Assembly (NCBI GenBank): GCA_910592205.1
Contig: CAJVPJ010001074.1
Coordinates: 1 to 12,602 of the forward strand
DNA length: 12,602 bases
Source: Paraglomus occultum
Taxonomy: Eukaryota > Glomeromycota > Glomeromycetes > Paraglomerales > Paraglomeraceae
Reading direction: 5' to 3'
Shown in pieces: positions 1 to 9,622 of this stretch. Within the stretch, counting starts at the first letter, position 1. Every line of letters starts with the position of its first letter. A program made the position numbers and the translations under genes. The notes below the pieces were generated by a model, which ran no database searches, was not told the DNA's origin, and saw only the letters and a list, made by a program, of their open reading frames with translations.

Positions 1-1428
1 TCTGATAATCAAACTTTAACAGGAGATATTTTACAGCTCAAGGCCCGACACTTCGCACAGTTGTTAGAAATTGAAAATTTTACTGCATCAAACGGTTGGT
101 TACGTGGATTTAAACGAAGATTTCAAATACGTCAATATGTAAAGCATGGTGAAAGCCGAAGTGCCCCTTTGCATACTCTTGAAGATGAACGTATGCGGTT
201 ACGTGAGATAATGGGAGAATATGATTTAAACGATGTTTTTAATAGTGATGAGACTGGTATGACTTATAAATATCAATACGCAATTATTATCAATATTAAC
301 AAGATTACTAATTAACTATTTGCAAAGCCTTGTATTGGCAGCTTGAACCTTCCAAGACATTGGCGGTGAATACTGTATCAGGTACCAAAAAATCCAAGAA
401 CCGTGTAACAATTTTACTTACATGTAATGCTACCGGAACAGAAAAGTTGCGACCACTTTTCATCCATCGCTACAAAAATCCACGAGCCTTACTACAAAAA
501 AAGAAGGAAGATCTTCCTGTAGACTATTATTGGAATCATACTGCATGGATGCAGCATTCTATCTGGGATGATTTTCTGAAGAAGTTAAATAGACAAATGT
601 CTCAACAATCACGAAGGATTCTTCTTCTTGTTGACAATGCAACTACTCATGTTAATGCGCAGCTGTCTCATGTGAAAGTCCATTACCTCCCTGCTAACAC
701 TACTGCACACTTGCAGCCATGTGATGCCGGCATTATAAATTCATTCAAGGTAATGTTATAAAGCTCAAGCCTGCGTCCTTGAATTATGTATTTTAGGATA
801 AGCTTAATCTATTCTGTAGGCTCAATATAGAAGGCGTTTTGTTGAAAACCGGATTGAGACCTACGACCTTGCTCGAGAACTTAAAAAAGAAATTATATCT
901 CTTAACATTTCAGATGCAATTGAATTTGTTGTGGACGCTTGGAAAAACGTCAGTCAATCAACGATTCAAAATTGCTGGAAAAAAACTGGGATACTTCCGA
1001 TTGAATCTTCTGAAGCGGATATTAACACAGATCAAACTGATAACGATATGAATGAATTAGAATATGAATGCCTCCAACACCTAATTAATGAACTCAATAC
1101 TAACAATCCAATGAATGCTGTAGAATTTGTTTCTTTCGATAATGACATACAGACTCGAGGAATGACGGACGAAGAAATTGTTAGTTCTGTTCAATCGATG
1201 TCTAAAGATACAGAGAGTGATGGCGAGGAAGAGATAGAGACTGTTTCCATAAAGAACGCGTTAGAAAGCTTGAATAATGTGTTCAATTTTCTCGTTCATC
1301 CACCCGCAGGTTTTAATTGCGATGCAAGTACTGTATCAACAGTACGCTCTTTACGAAAACAAGTGCTAATGCACCACATCAATAATAAGAAACAGTCAAT
1401 GCTAGATGGTTTTGTTATCAGAATGTAG
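1..1428 (+). CDS. pogo/Tigger-type DDE transposase, 5'-truncated by the window, three exons (1-256, 328-749, 820-1428)
   Basis: This is a cut-and-paste transposase of the Tc1/mariner superfamily, pogo/Tigger branch. Such enzymes act in the nucleus, bind the element's terminal repeats and insert at TA. The frame is open from base 1 with no start codon in the window, so the N-terminus lies upstream. Splicing gives 428 codons plus the TAG stop at 1426-1428. Residues 1 to about 48 match the CENP-B/Tc5-type helix-turn-helix (FTASNGWLRGFKRR). The catalytic acidic residues are all present: D83 in NSDETALYW (codon 247-249), D188 in LLLVDNATTH (633-635) and D218 in LQPCDAGIINSFK (723-725). The second and third are separated by 29 residues, which is normal for pogo. 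A conserved CWKKTGILP motif follows near residue 278. An acidic stretch (TESDGEEEIE, residues 356-365) and a KQSMLDGF tail close the protein. I see no frameshift or internal stop once the introns are removed, so the gene looks young or under selection. A host-domesticated copy is possible, but the adjoining transposon end makes that less likely. Confidence 0.93.
257..327 (+). other. intron 1 of the transposase gene (71 bases, phase 1)
   Basis: The donor is GTATGA at 257 and the acceptor is AG at 326-327. A branch-point-like CTAAT (308-312), followed by TTAAC (312-316), sits 11-19 bases before the acceptor. Removing it joins g256 to cc328-329 and restores the family motif NSDETALYW, with the first catalytic aspartate three residues upstream of the junction. 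Reading through the intron ends the protein at the TAA at 313-315. Confidence 0.9.
750..819 (+). other. intron 2 of the transposase gene (70 bases, phase 0)
   Basis: The donor is GTAATG at 750 and the acceptor is TAG at 817-819. Removal joins GIINSFK to AQYRRRFVENRIETYD, which is the usual continuation in pogo transposases. A weak branch-like CTTAAT lies at 803-808. A second, upstream acceptor (TTTTAG, AG at 795-796) would give a different reading frame; see findings. Confidence 0.88.
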
Positions 1429-1455
1429 TTTGTAGTATCACCGAATCTTTTCTTC

Positions 1456-1461
1456 AATAAA
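1456..1461 (+). promoter_or_regulatory. AATAAA polyadenylation signal of the transposase gene
   Basis: A canonical AATAAA hexamer begins 28 bases after the TAG stop. It lies inside the mobile element, as expected if the element carries its own 3' end signal. Confidence 0.6.
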
Positions 1462-1473
1462 ACTGAATATCAA

Positions 1474-1494
1474 ACAAGATAGATCATATCTTGT
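1474..1494. repeat. perfect 8-bp hairpin downstream of the polyadenylation signal
   Basis: ACAAGATA (1474-1481) and TATCTTGT (1487-1494) are exact inverted copies around a 5-base GATCA loop. The hairpin starts 13 bases after AATAAA, so it falls near the expected cleavage point. Its last base is also the first base of the subterminal TATAACGAT array. It could aid transcript 3' end formation or be part of the transposase-binding region; the sequence alone does not decide. Confidence 0.6.
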
Positions 1495-1618
1495 ATAACG
1501 ATTTTTTTTCGTAACTACTATGTTATCGCTATAAATAGAATTCTTGGTATTAACGATAACTCGCTATAACGATGAAAATGTGACCTAACGGGAGTATCGT
1601 TATATCCAGTCTTGACTG
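1494..1618. repeat. right terminal and subterminal repeat region of the transposon
   Basis: TATAACGAT occurs at 1494-1502 and 1565-1573, and inverted (ATCGTTATA) at 1596-1604. Related forms are GTTATCG at 1522-1528 and TAACGATAAC at 1551-1560. TCGCTATAA is repeated directly at 1526-1534 and 1561-1569. The outermost 12 bases, CAGTCTTGACTG (1607-1618), are themselves an inverted repeat (CAGTC/GACTG around TT). Repeated motifs near a transposon end are usually transposase-binding sites; that role here is inference. Confidence 0.75.
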
Positions 1619-1620
1619 TA
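1619..1620. other. TA target-site duplication (right copy)
   Basis: TA immediately follows the inferred transposon end, as expected for Tc1/mariner/pogo insertion. The partner copy would lie beyond the left end, outside the window. Confidence 0.65.
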
Positions 1621-2741
1621 CCTCTATTTCGGTGAAAGGTTTTCAAACCACTGGAGACTAGGCCTTGGAAACTCCTAGAAAACAACGATGCAGACATTGA
1701 TTCATAGTTCATATTTAGTATGTGTGAACATCTGACAGAGCCAGAATTCTCAGTTTGAGACCACATTTGTCGGCACAATAACACATTTATCTCTACTCCA
1801 GAAAAATTTCGACGGAATTGTATACGGCAAACAAGTACTAGTACTGAAGGGAGGAAGTAGGTACTCATGTTGGATTTAAAGGAAAGGAGCCGAGCTAACA
1901 ACGGACAAAAAATCAATCCTTAATCAACTTGGCAACCGCACCAGAAATTGAAAGCTAACCTTTAATTACGATAACATTCATACATACCACCTTTGACTTG
2001 CAGAAATTATAGTGGTGATTTAGTTTGCCCATATTAATGTAGCATAAATATTGGACGCCAATTTTGTAACAGTCATTGCATCAAGCTTGTTTGACTTGCA
2101 GTTCGGCGCCAATAAAGGGCTATAATTAGATAAGAACAATCGGGATAAGCATAAGCAATCATAACCAAGAAAGACGTTACCAATATAATATAAATTGAAA
2201 TAACACTTAATAAACATTTGCAGAACAATTTGGGTAAAAATCAATAATAGACGAGAAAGCGCAATAAATTATTGAACGGTTTTATGGATTGTAAGTTAAC
2301 GAGCATTACAACTTTACAGTCGGACAGGATCGTTATGATGTTTCATGTCAATCACTCCTTGATTTTTGGACAAGTTTAAACAGACAAAGAATCTCGGAAA
2401 TGAAATAATTTAATTAACCTATAAAAACTTTATATCAGGTCGAATGGTAGGACGACATTTCCGGTCTAGGTATTTAATGGACGTCTAGCAGATAATATGT
2501 GTTACTTTATTGTTTAAATTCACCAAATAAAGGCATTTGTTTTGGTTGGGAGCGGAAGCGTGATAAACTTAAAACTTATTTTAAATCGTCAATGGTAATT
2601 GTACGTAATTTTAGATAATCGCTTTTTTTTTATAACAGAATAAACTAGCTTCTATTAAATGAGTAGGTATACATCGTCTTGTTACGTATTTAGCTAATTA
2701 AGTGTGTGATACTATCTTTGGTTCACAGTCAATAAACATTG

Positions 2742-2810
2742 TCTTTGTATTTTCCTTTCTTTGTTGTCGGACGCATACTATGTTAGGAAAGTTGACAATC
2801 AATACAAAGA
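2742..2810. repeat. 10-bp inverted repeat, TCTTTGTATT / AATACAAAGA
   Basis: The arms at 2742-2751 and 2801-2810 are exact inverted copies with a 49-base spacer. About one such 10-bp pair at this spacing is expected by chance in AT-rich DNA of this length, so biological meaning is doubtful. Confidence 0.35.
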
Positions 2811-4083
2811 AAATTTTAAGTTTGGAAAAAGTTTGACAATTCACACGCTAAAAAAAACCTTTACATTCAAGAATAACACTATAAAGATTAATATTAATTG
2901 AGTTTATGGTTAATTAAGTCGTATAAATTGGATTGGAATACTTGATTGGTATCTTGCAACGTGTATCCTATTATTGCTACATATATTGCAGTAGGCGCCC
3001 CAAGTTGCATAGTATTAATAGGAAACCAGAAAACAACCCACAACGAAACCCTGCTATTGTTCAACAATCACAAGATTAAACTCAGAGTTGTAAACGATTT
3101 ATCACAGAAACCGCGCACACTTTATTTAATAAATAGTTGCTATATTCCATTGCTTTTCAACCCCCCTTTAATAATAGTTTAACAATCAGCTTATGCTCCT
3201 ACAAAACCTGTTAACAATTTAAAATGTGCATTAATAAGAATTGGTCAATGTATTAAATGTCAAGTTTATACTATATTGAGAATATGAACTCGGTAGTCTT
3301 AACATTCTGTTCGCATCCGCATAGTCGTTCATTGAACCCTAAATTTTCTAACAAGATGCAGCCTGTGACGAATTACGAGAACGTCTTGTAAATTGACTGT
3401 ATTTCTGCTATCGTAAGTTGTATTACAATCTTACGTAGAATTGTGAATATATTGAATAATAAATGTAAAGTCGGAAACATGGGTGAAGGCATAATGACAA
3501 GCACGTTTCGTTGTCTGTTTTTCCATTACTTTTGATTGGATAAATACATCCGTACAACACGTATGCGATTGTTGTGAAATCAAGTGTGTAACGTAGAAAG
3601 ATAAAAGTTGTTAGAACTGTCTTGTCTGTTGACTGTTATCGACTATTGATGCGATAAACTTTTAGAGGGTTGCTGAACTACTAATATAGAATAGGAAGCG
3701 TGGATATGTAAGCGACAATTAGGGATTCGTATCAAATACAAAGAACGTAAATAGGTACGTTTATAAAAGAATAAAGACTTTTCTCAGGGCGTTGTTTGTT
3801 GGTAGCACACGTTTTCATTTGTTCCAATCAAGAAAGTTTAGCACAAATCAGTAAATGATTGTCAAATATGACGTTTTTATATAACATTTACGTTTTAACC
3901 CTTGACTATGAGCAATTTCATTCTTATCTGGATCGATTCAGACAATGAGGAAACCGAGGCGTGTGCAAACTATCGACAGTTGCTAACGTTATTCTTGTCT
4001 ACATGTTTCTGAACGTGATAATCGAAATTGATGCGTTTTTTTTGTATATACATGTTGCATGGTCAATTGAAGGTGGTTGCATT

Positions 4084-4107
4084 ATTGCACATTGCATATT
4101 GCATATT
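4084..4107. repeat. short tandem repeat, 7-base unit ATTGCAY, about 3.4 copies
   Basis: The units are ATTGCAC, ATTGCAT, ATTGCAT and a partial ATT. This looks like simple replication slippage with no sign of coding or regulatory use. Confidence 0.75.
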
Positions 4108-4521
4108 AGTCTGTATACTAATACTATTCTGTGATCATTGATGCATGAAATCGCACTAGTCGCTGGTTCCCCCACCCCCGAAATCAAGAATTTTCTCTAT
4201 TTGTTACACACGATTGTATAGACAATAATTTTGTATTTACCATGCTAATACTCGAAAAGAAGAAAAATCGTAAAGCTATTATAAAATTTTTTGAAAAAAC
4301 GCAGACAAAGATATCAGAAAGAAGCAAATCTTGTGTTTTTTTTTTTGCAAAATCAAAACGCTAACAAATTTAATATTAGCCGCTTGAAAACCAGTAGACC
4401 CCGGTAATGATAAACCAACTTTGATTCTGCAGATGTTTTCCTAATCAATCTTCCCTCTAGAGATGTATGCTTCTGTTCCACAATCAAATAAAAACGTCCA
4501 AACTAAAACATTCAAACGCTA

Positions 4522-4539
4522 ATGAGATGAGATGAGATG
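4522..4539. repeat. pentanucleotide microsatellite (ATGAG)3 plus ATG
   Basis: Three exact ATGAG units are followed by ATG. A G+C-rich palindrome-like GCCGGCGCCG lies just downstream at 4551-4560. Confidence 0.75.
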
Positions 4540-5236
4540 TTTCGAATTTCGCCGGCGCCGACTGTATGGAAAGTTAATTAAATATACAATTCGGGATAAA
4601 ATATATATATTGTATTGCATTTAATGTTTTATTTATACAACACTTTATCTTGTATTGTAAATATTCGGATAATTTTCGTATAGAAAGATTTCTCTGAAAA
4701 CTAAATAATTTATTTAACCAGCGTAACTAGTATCGTATAGATGGCCAAGAAAAAGAACATCTGTTTTCCATAAATATGAAAACTAAATATTACCAAATCA
4801 TTAGCGGTTTCAGCGTGACATAATTGGTTTGTCTTAGAGTGAAGAGTTATCTGGAAACATATTAAAGAAAATTCATGTTCGATAGACCATGGGGCCGTAT
4901 TTTTAATGTAATTATTATGCTGTCTGTATATACAGTCGTTATACAAGAATTAAATATAGATATGTTTATTCATCCCTTTTCATTGATGCTATAAATTTAC
5001 ATAATTGTATGAATTTACTTGTTACATTTTCAATAACAATCAAATATTAAACTATATAAATAGTAGTCCCATTCAAACTATAATTTATACTTTGCCTCCT
5101 CTTGCAGAACCATTTTCAATGCTAAATTTTAAAATATATTATCAACATACTATTAGTCGTCTATTGTTATTTTGATTACCATTTAGGTATGTAACGGGAT
5201 GGGGGACTTACCCCAAATTTCTAGAACCACAGAACG

Positions 5237-5244
5237 TATAAAAT
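5237..5244 (+). promoter_or_regulatory. TATA-like box upstream of a doubtful small ORF
   Basis: TATAAAAT lies 127 bases before the ATG at 5371, a plausible distance for a core promoter with a short leader. In AT-rich DNA this motif arises often by chance. Confidence 0.15.
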
Positions 5245-5370
5245 AAACACCCGTCTTCGATATTATCTCATTCACATCCCAACCTGATATCGGGCCCACT
5301 TTTAAATATTGGGCATCAAAAAACAATTACCAACTTTTTGTCCACACATTCTCTTAACAGCAAGGAAATA

Positions 5371-5694
5371 ATGCAACCGAGTCCACTTCTCAACAAAATC
5401 CTGCACACTAAAAGAAGGCGCCGAATGCGGCATCTTGGACAGATAGTTGCTAGACGCAACCCGACATCTACCATATTCAGAACTTGCCACTGCTCTAAGG
5501 GCAAGCTAATGCGTCTTCGATCAACAATTTATACCGTTTATAACATTTTTTTAATCGAGTTGTCCATTGACGATATCGACCGAGACGGGAATTTTGATCG
5601 ACGTCTTTTAAAACACGTCTACATTACGTGGACGTCTTACGAACATAAAACAACGTGTGCTTTTTCTCAGCACGATCTTTTACCACCCGCATAA
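5371..5694 (+). CDS. doubtful small ORF, 107 codons, no recognised family
   Basis: The frame runs from ATG 5371 to the TAA at 5692-5694. An upstream in-frame TTG at 5338 could extend it but is an unlikely start. I do not recognise the product. The N-terminal part is very basic (TKRRRRMRHLGQIVARR). Near residues 71-79 a DIDRDGNFD run resembles the first nine positions of an EF-hand calcium loop, but the glutamate usual at position 12 is a leucine and there is no partner loop, so chance is likely. The ORF sits in a patch richer in G+C than its surroundings (48% in the row starting 5461). No AATAAA lies close downstream. Its length is within what random DNA of this size and composition gives. 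Confidence 0.15.
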   Translation: MQPSPLLNKILHTKRRRRMRHLGQIVARRNPTSTIFRTCHCSKGKLMRLRSTIYTVYNIFLIELSIDDIDRDGNFDRRLLKHVYITWTSYEHKTTCAFSQHDLLPPA

Positions 5695-6808
5695 ATGCTA
5701 AAAGAAAAGAAACAACTCTTATAACACAACGACACCAGGCAAATTTGTTTTTGTTAGAATGCTATTTCTCACATTGAGTTTTTCTTTTGCGTGCTGTGGA
5801 AAATTAAGGTGTAATTTTACATTCGGCAATAATTTTGTTGTGTTTTGGTTTCCGCAATTAAAAGATGCTTTTCAAATGCATTGAGATGATGAACCGGAAT
5901 AATCTTATGTCAGAAAATAATGTTTACTTTGCTAAAGAAATAATGAGATAAGTTTTTTTTCTTCTTGAATTTAATTTCTGTATGTTAACATATAAATTTA
6001 TGCAACATTATATGTTTGAAAACTTGGAATTATTTGATATACTTTTCAATAACTTTTACGATTATGCCAAATATTTTTAACTTTGCCAGAGAACAAGATC
6101 TAAACTACATAATCAATACGTCTTTATATATACACTTGTAAACCAATCCAAGTTCTTGGACTTTGCAATTAAAGATTCTCGCAATATATTATTATTCAGG
6201 TTTTGTAAATAAAAGATTGCTGTACAATATGTCCTGTTCATATGCTTGTCATGTTGCAAGAGACTAGGCTTGTATTTCGTTAACTCATGTGTAATATATC
6301 TGCGGGTATTGTTGTAACTTGAACTACCGGATTTGTATAGCTCGGGTTGCTACATCAAACACAATTGATAACCCAAAATTTATTACACTTGTAGCAAAAT
6401 GTTGGTAATAACAACCCGTTTCTAATAACTCTTATTATTAGTTTACGTTTATATATAGTCTGTTCTGATTGGAATATTTGTTATTTTGTAAATAAGGCTC
6501 AATAATCGATGCTATCGTCATTGCTGTATCGTTGTTTTGACTTTTGCATTCTCACTCATAATCTTTAGCCGGATGCAGCCAACAAAACAATCGTAAAGAA
6601 CAATATTATACGTACAGTTTTTACTGTCATTTATTATAATATATTGATTATTTTGTAAAAATTAAGTTTTTTTCCGAATTACAAGTTATGTAGTATTGTA
6701 TACCCAACAAATCAGATGTTCGGTCGGAAAAATTGGCGAGAGATCAAGCCGACTAATCCATAGAAAATGTATTAGAACAATCGAATTATTGTGCGACTGG
6801 CAACACCC

Positions 6809-6825
6809 AAAAAAAAAAAAAAAAA
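6809..6825. repeat. A17 homopolymer tract
   Basis: Seventeen consecutive A are followed by TAAAAAG. It could be the poly(A) tail of a retroposed sequence, but I see no retroposon body or target duplication around it. Confidence 0.8.
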
Positions 6826-7038
6826 TAAAAAGATGCAATTGAGAATTATGACGTTCGTTAAATTAACTATAAAATTTAGCGCTGCGGTAAAGTTAATAGA
6901 TTGATGAAATGTGTGATCAATCTTGGAGCGGCAAGTTGTTCGTATGGGTGTTATATTTAAGTGTGGAAGAATAATCATCTCAAATACAGAACAATCTTTG
7001 TCTTCGTACCCTGGATATGATTATCTCACATAAACATA

Positions 7039-7056
7039 TAATAATAATAATAATAA
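7039..7056. repeat. trinucleotide microsatellite (TAA)6
   Basis: Six exact TAA units with no interruption. Confidence 0.85.
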
Positions 7057-8070
7057 AGGGGTCTATTTAAAATGAACAATCCTTCGTATGCAAGTTACAC
7101 TGATCGTCATACCGTTTAAACGTAAATAAGGGGGGCTGTTTGAAATAAACAAACCAATAGCAGGGATTCGGAAGTCCTGTGTAATTATCCCGGAATACCC
7201 TCGCACGCAGATTACTAAATATCTGATGTCTTGTCCGAAACATTCAACCAAAAATATATACCGAATCGTTCTTTTATCGAACAATAGTTTGTTCAAGTAA
7301 CACACGTTATTGTTGCTATTATTACCAGATTAGATCATGTCCAAAAATATCGGGTACAAGTCCCATTACGATGTATGTAATGAACAAACCTTGTGACAAA
7401 AAAACAAAACTATTATTGTCTGTACAATAATAAACAAAAAAAGCATATCACAAGTCAATGATCTTTACATATTGTTCCAAAGTCCATTTAACAACTTTTA
7501 TATGTATTTGCTATTGTGAATCCTTATGAAGTAAGCTTTTTATGGTATGAACTTCGACTGTATCCCAATAAAAGGGCCGGGTAATACGAAACCTTAATGA
7601 AAAAAATTTTCTTTTCAAAATTTTTCCTATCCAAAATACAAATTTTTTGCACGACTCTAAAACGTTATTATTTTTTTTTCGAAACATGCAATCTATTAGT
7701 TTCAGAATTTTATACAAAAAGTTGTATGTTACATAGTACAACGGGTGGAAGAAATTTTTGAAAGAAAGAAAGCTGTATCGTACCAACACGAAGCAAACTA
7801 ACTCATAAACTCGGTAAGGACGTGCAGCTATAGTGCTATTACGGAAGAGGGCTGGCAATAATGTTCTCGGCTACGACGCTGTGCCAAGCGCTGTTGCAAG
7901 CATCTCGTCCTCCTTAAATGTATTGTCCATTCCGTCTCTTTAGCTGTTATGTTCCATGAATGAAAGGTTTTCGGACGTACTGATGCAAATTCTTTAACAG
8001 GATGCGTTTGTAAGTACATCGTTACCTCAAAGTTAGCGAGACCGAGGTTCAAGTTCAGATTATGGGCATC

Positions 8071-8612
8071 TTCGGATTAGCGAGTTGTTGTTATCAATAA
8101 TAATAATCTGAACTTATTAAATCCCGGTTTACAACGCAAGTCCTTATTGTTATTTGGTTATTATATTACAACGTACACAAAATAATTCTGCACTTCCATC
8201 TGCTAACATGTGGTTATGTTATCTCGCATTGAAGTGCGAAAAAATTGACGATATGTAATAATTGTTTATTTTGCACCTCAAATACTTTAACCATTCGATG
8301 TAGCACTCTACAAGGCGGTGAATTTTGTCTCATATTCTTGTCAAAGTATTATCGATGCTTTCATTTCAGGACTTGCTGCACGTGATTTACCATTAAAATT
8401 GAGTCGCCAAAGTTTTGTTCGTAGTTTTTTGATTTTTGGGCTTACATCCTTCGGATTAACGTGAAAAATCTTCAGATTGAAATTTTCGGATTAATATTAA
8501 CGAGATACTTTTATGACATGCTTTTCACATTGCCAGAGATTTATTATAAAAATTCGGATAAACAGGTGACTTATTTAATAACTGGAACCAGAATATTTTT
8601 CGGGTTAACGAA
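8071..8612 (+). repeat. cluster of degenerate TTCGGATTAACG motifs, possible remnant of a transposon end
   Basis: Same-orientation copies lie at 8071-8084 (TTCGGATTAGCGAG), 8450-8463 (TTCGGATTAACGTG), 8471-8480 (TTCAGATTGA), 8485-8504 (TTCGGATTAATATTAACGAG), 8553-8566 (TTCGGATAAACAGG) and 8599-8612 (TTCGGGTTAACGAA). The exact 9-mer TTCGGATTA appears three times here and once inverted at 10539-10547, against roughly 0.1 expected in the whole window. Repeated GATTAACG-type motifs recall the terminal and subterminal repeats of Tigger-like elements, so a decayed non-autonomous copy is the best guess. No matching inverted end was found and no transposase fragment is visible. Confidence 0.45.
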
Positions 8613-9622
8613 ATTGATTATAATATGTTGAAATCGGCGTATTAGTTGAGACACGTGGAACATCTTCTGGAATATCTAATGTGTTTGCCATTTTAATATC
8701 AATACTTTATCCATATGTACCGCCTTTGCCGTTCAAGAGATACGTTAAAGTTATCCCGGGACAATGATGACGAGATTGCATATCAGTATTAGCATGTGTG
8801 TTGATGGATCGACAAAGTCACGTTAGTATCGCGCTTCATCATACTACGTCGCTACATGGCAAGAATGTGTACAGTATGATATGTTATTAGGTCTTGCATC
8901 AAAGCATCGAATCAACCTAACATTGATTATCGTGGTTACCGTCTAATCGTACAACATTCCTCGCATTCTCTCTTGGCGAATGCAACGACATAGTAATTAT
9001 GGATCGAATTATATACAACGGGTATGGTTTGCGAAATGAATGAAAGAAGGATTTAAACATTTGTATTCATTAGTGGCTGTTTACATGTAGGCTCTTATGA
9101 CCTGAAGGATAACTCGATATGCAGGCTTTATGCCCAAGGTCTAACGATATCAATCGGGACAAATGGGATCGGTCTTCTACGCTCGCGATTATTCAATAGT
9201 ACAATCCCCAAGAAGCTTTACCACAAACAGAAACATATTTCACAAATCCAAGTAAGTGGTTTAGATATGTTAGTCATAATGACGCTCCCGTTTATCATTT
9301 TAATGTTTGCATTTCTGCACCTGTTGAAGAATCATCGCAGCTGTTGACATAGGAATCGGTCGTTAACAGTTTGCGAACTCTTATAAAGTGTCGAAATTGT
9401 GCGGAACAGCCTTGCCGGCAAATTTGTTCAGTGGTATAGGCCACAAAGAGCCGCGACGAATGCGATGGAGTACTTGGGACTTTCATACACGGATGATAGA
9501 TCGCGAGAAACTTTTAAGCTGTTCTATACAGATGGTATACAACTTCACAATACCATCCAACCATTATTCTAGATACATACAATGATCAAAGCAAAATTAA
9601 TGGCATCGGTATCCATTCTTCT

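Larger units (their letters stand above)
1..1618 (+). mobile_element. right-hand part of a pogo/Tigger-like DNA transposon
   Basis: The element includes the transposase gene and a non-coding right end. The end is placed at 1618. There the reverse complement begins CAGTCAAGACTGGATATAACG, directly preceded by TA, which fits the CAGT-type termini and TA target of pogo elements. The left end is outside the window, so the matching inverted repeat cannot be checked here. The intact catalytic gene and well-formed end suggest a recent, possibly autonomous copy. Confidence 0.85.
1621..5236. other. AT-rich stretch with no recognisable gene
   Basis: Six-frame reading shows only short open frames, mostly starting at TTG and without recognisable motifs. 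Composition is strongly AT-biased: sample rows starting at 2401 and 4981 are 27% and 20% G+C. It holds small inverted repeats (2742-2810), a 7-base tandem repeat (4084-4107), a pentamer repeat (4522-4539) and homopolymer tracts such as eleven T at 4336-4346. I see no tRNA, rRNA or promoter architecture that I can defend. Confidence 0.6.
5695..8070. other. AT-rich stretch with no recognisable gene
   Basis: Only short frames are open. The longest (115 codons, minus strand, 7511-7858) starts at TTG and has no recognisable motif. Visible structure is limited to a 17-base A tract (6809-6825), a TAA microsatellite (7039-7056) and a tight hairpin ACAGT-TTTT-ACTGT (6614-6627). A GTTAGCGAG at 8032-8040 anticipates the motif cluster that begins at 8071. 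Confidence 0.55.

Noticed and set aside
61-315. Separate 84-codon protein starting at 61
   Set aside because: The frame is open from base 1 and the apparent C-terminus is intron 1 read through. It is exon 1 of the transposase, not a gene of its own.
839-1051. 70-codon plus-strand ORF
   Set aside because: It is a shifted frame over exon 3. The true frame carries the conserved pogo C-terminal motifs. It is kept only as the tail of a possible alternative splice form.
1518-1916. 132-codon minus-strand ORF
   Set aside because: It starts at TTG and its last third is a translation of the transposon terminal repeat, a common artefact. Its length is close to the longest chance ORF expected in 12.6 kb of this composition.
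2316-2340. CAGTCGGACAGGATCGTTATGAT as a second copy of the transposon tip
   Set aside because: Only the first five bases and scattered later ones agree with the tip at 1618, and no repeat array follows.
2946-3182. 78-codon ORF
   Set aside because: No ATG at its start (TTG), no recognisable motif, and AT-rich composition equal to its surroundings.
4937-4948. 12-base inverted match to 1489-1500 (CGTTATACAAGA)
   Set aside because: Several 12-base matches are expected by chance when a 12.6-kb AT-rich sequence is compared with itself.
7511-8052. Two overlapping minus-strand ORFs (7511-7858 and 7828-8052)
   Set aside because: No family motif; the first starts at TTG and the lengths match chance expectation.
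8041-8060. GGTTCAAGTTC as a tRNA-like B box
   Set aside because: No acceptor, D or anticodon stem can be drawn around it.
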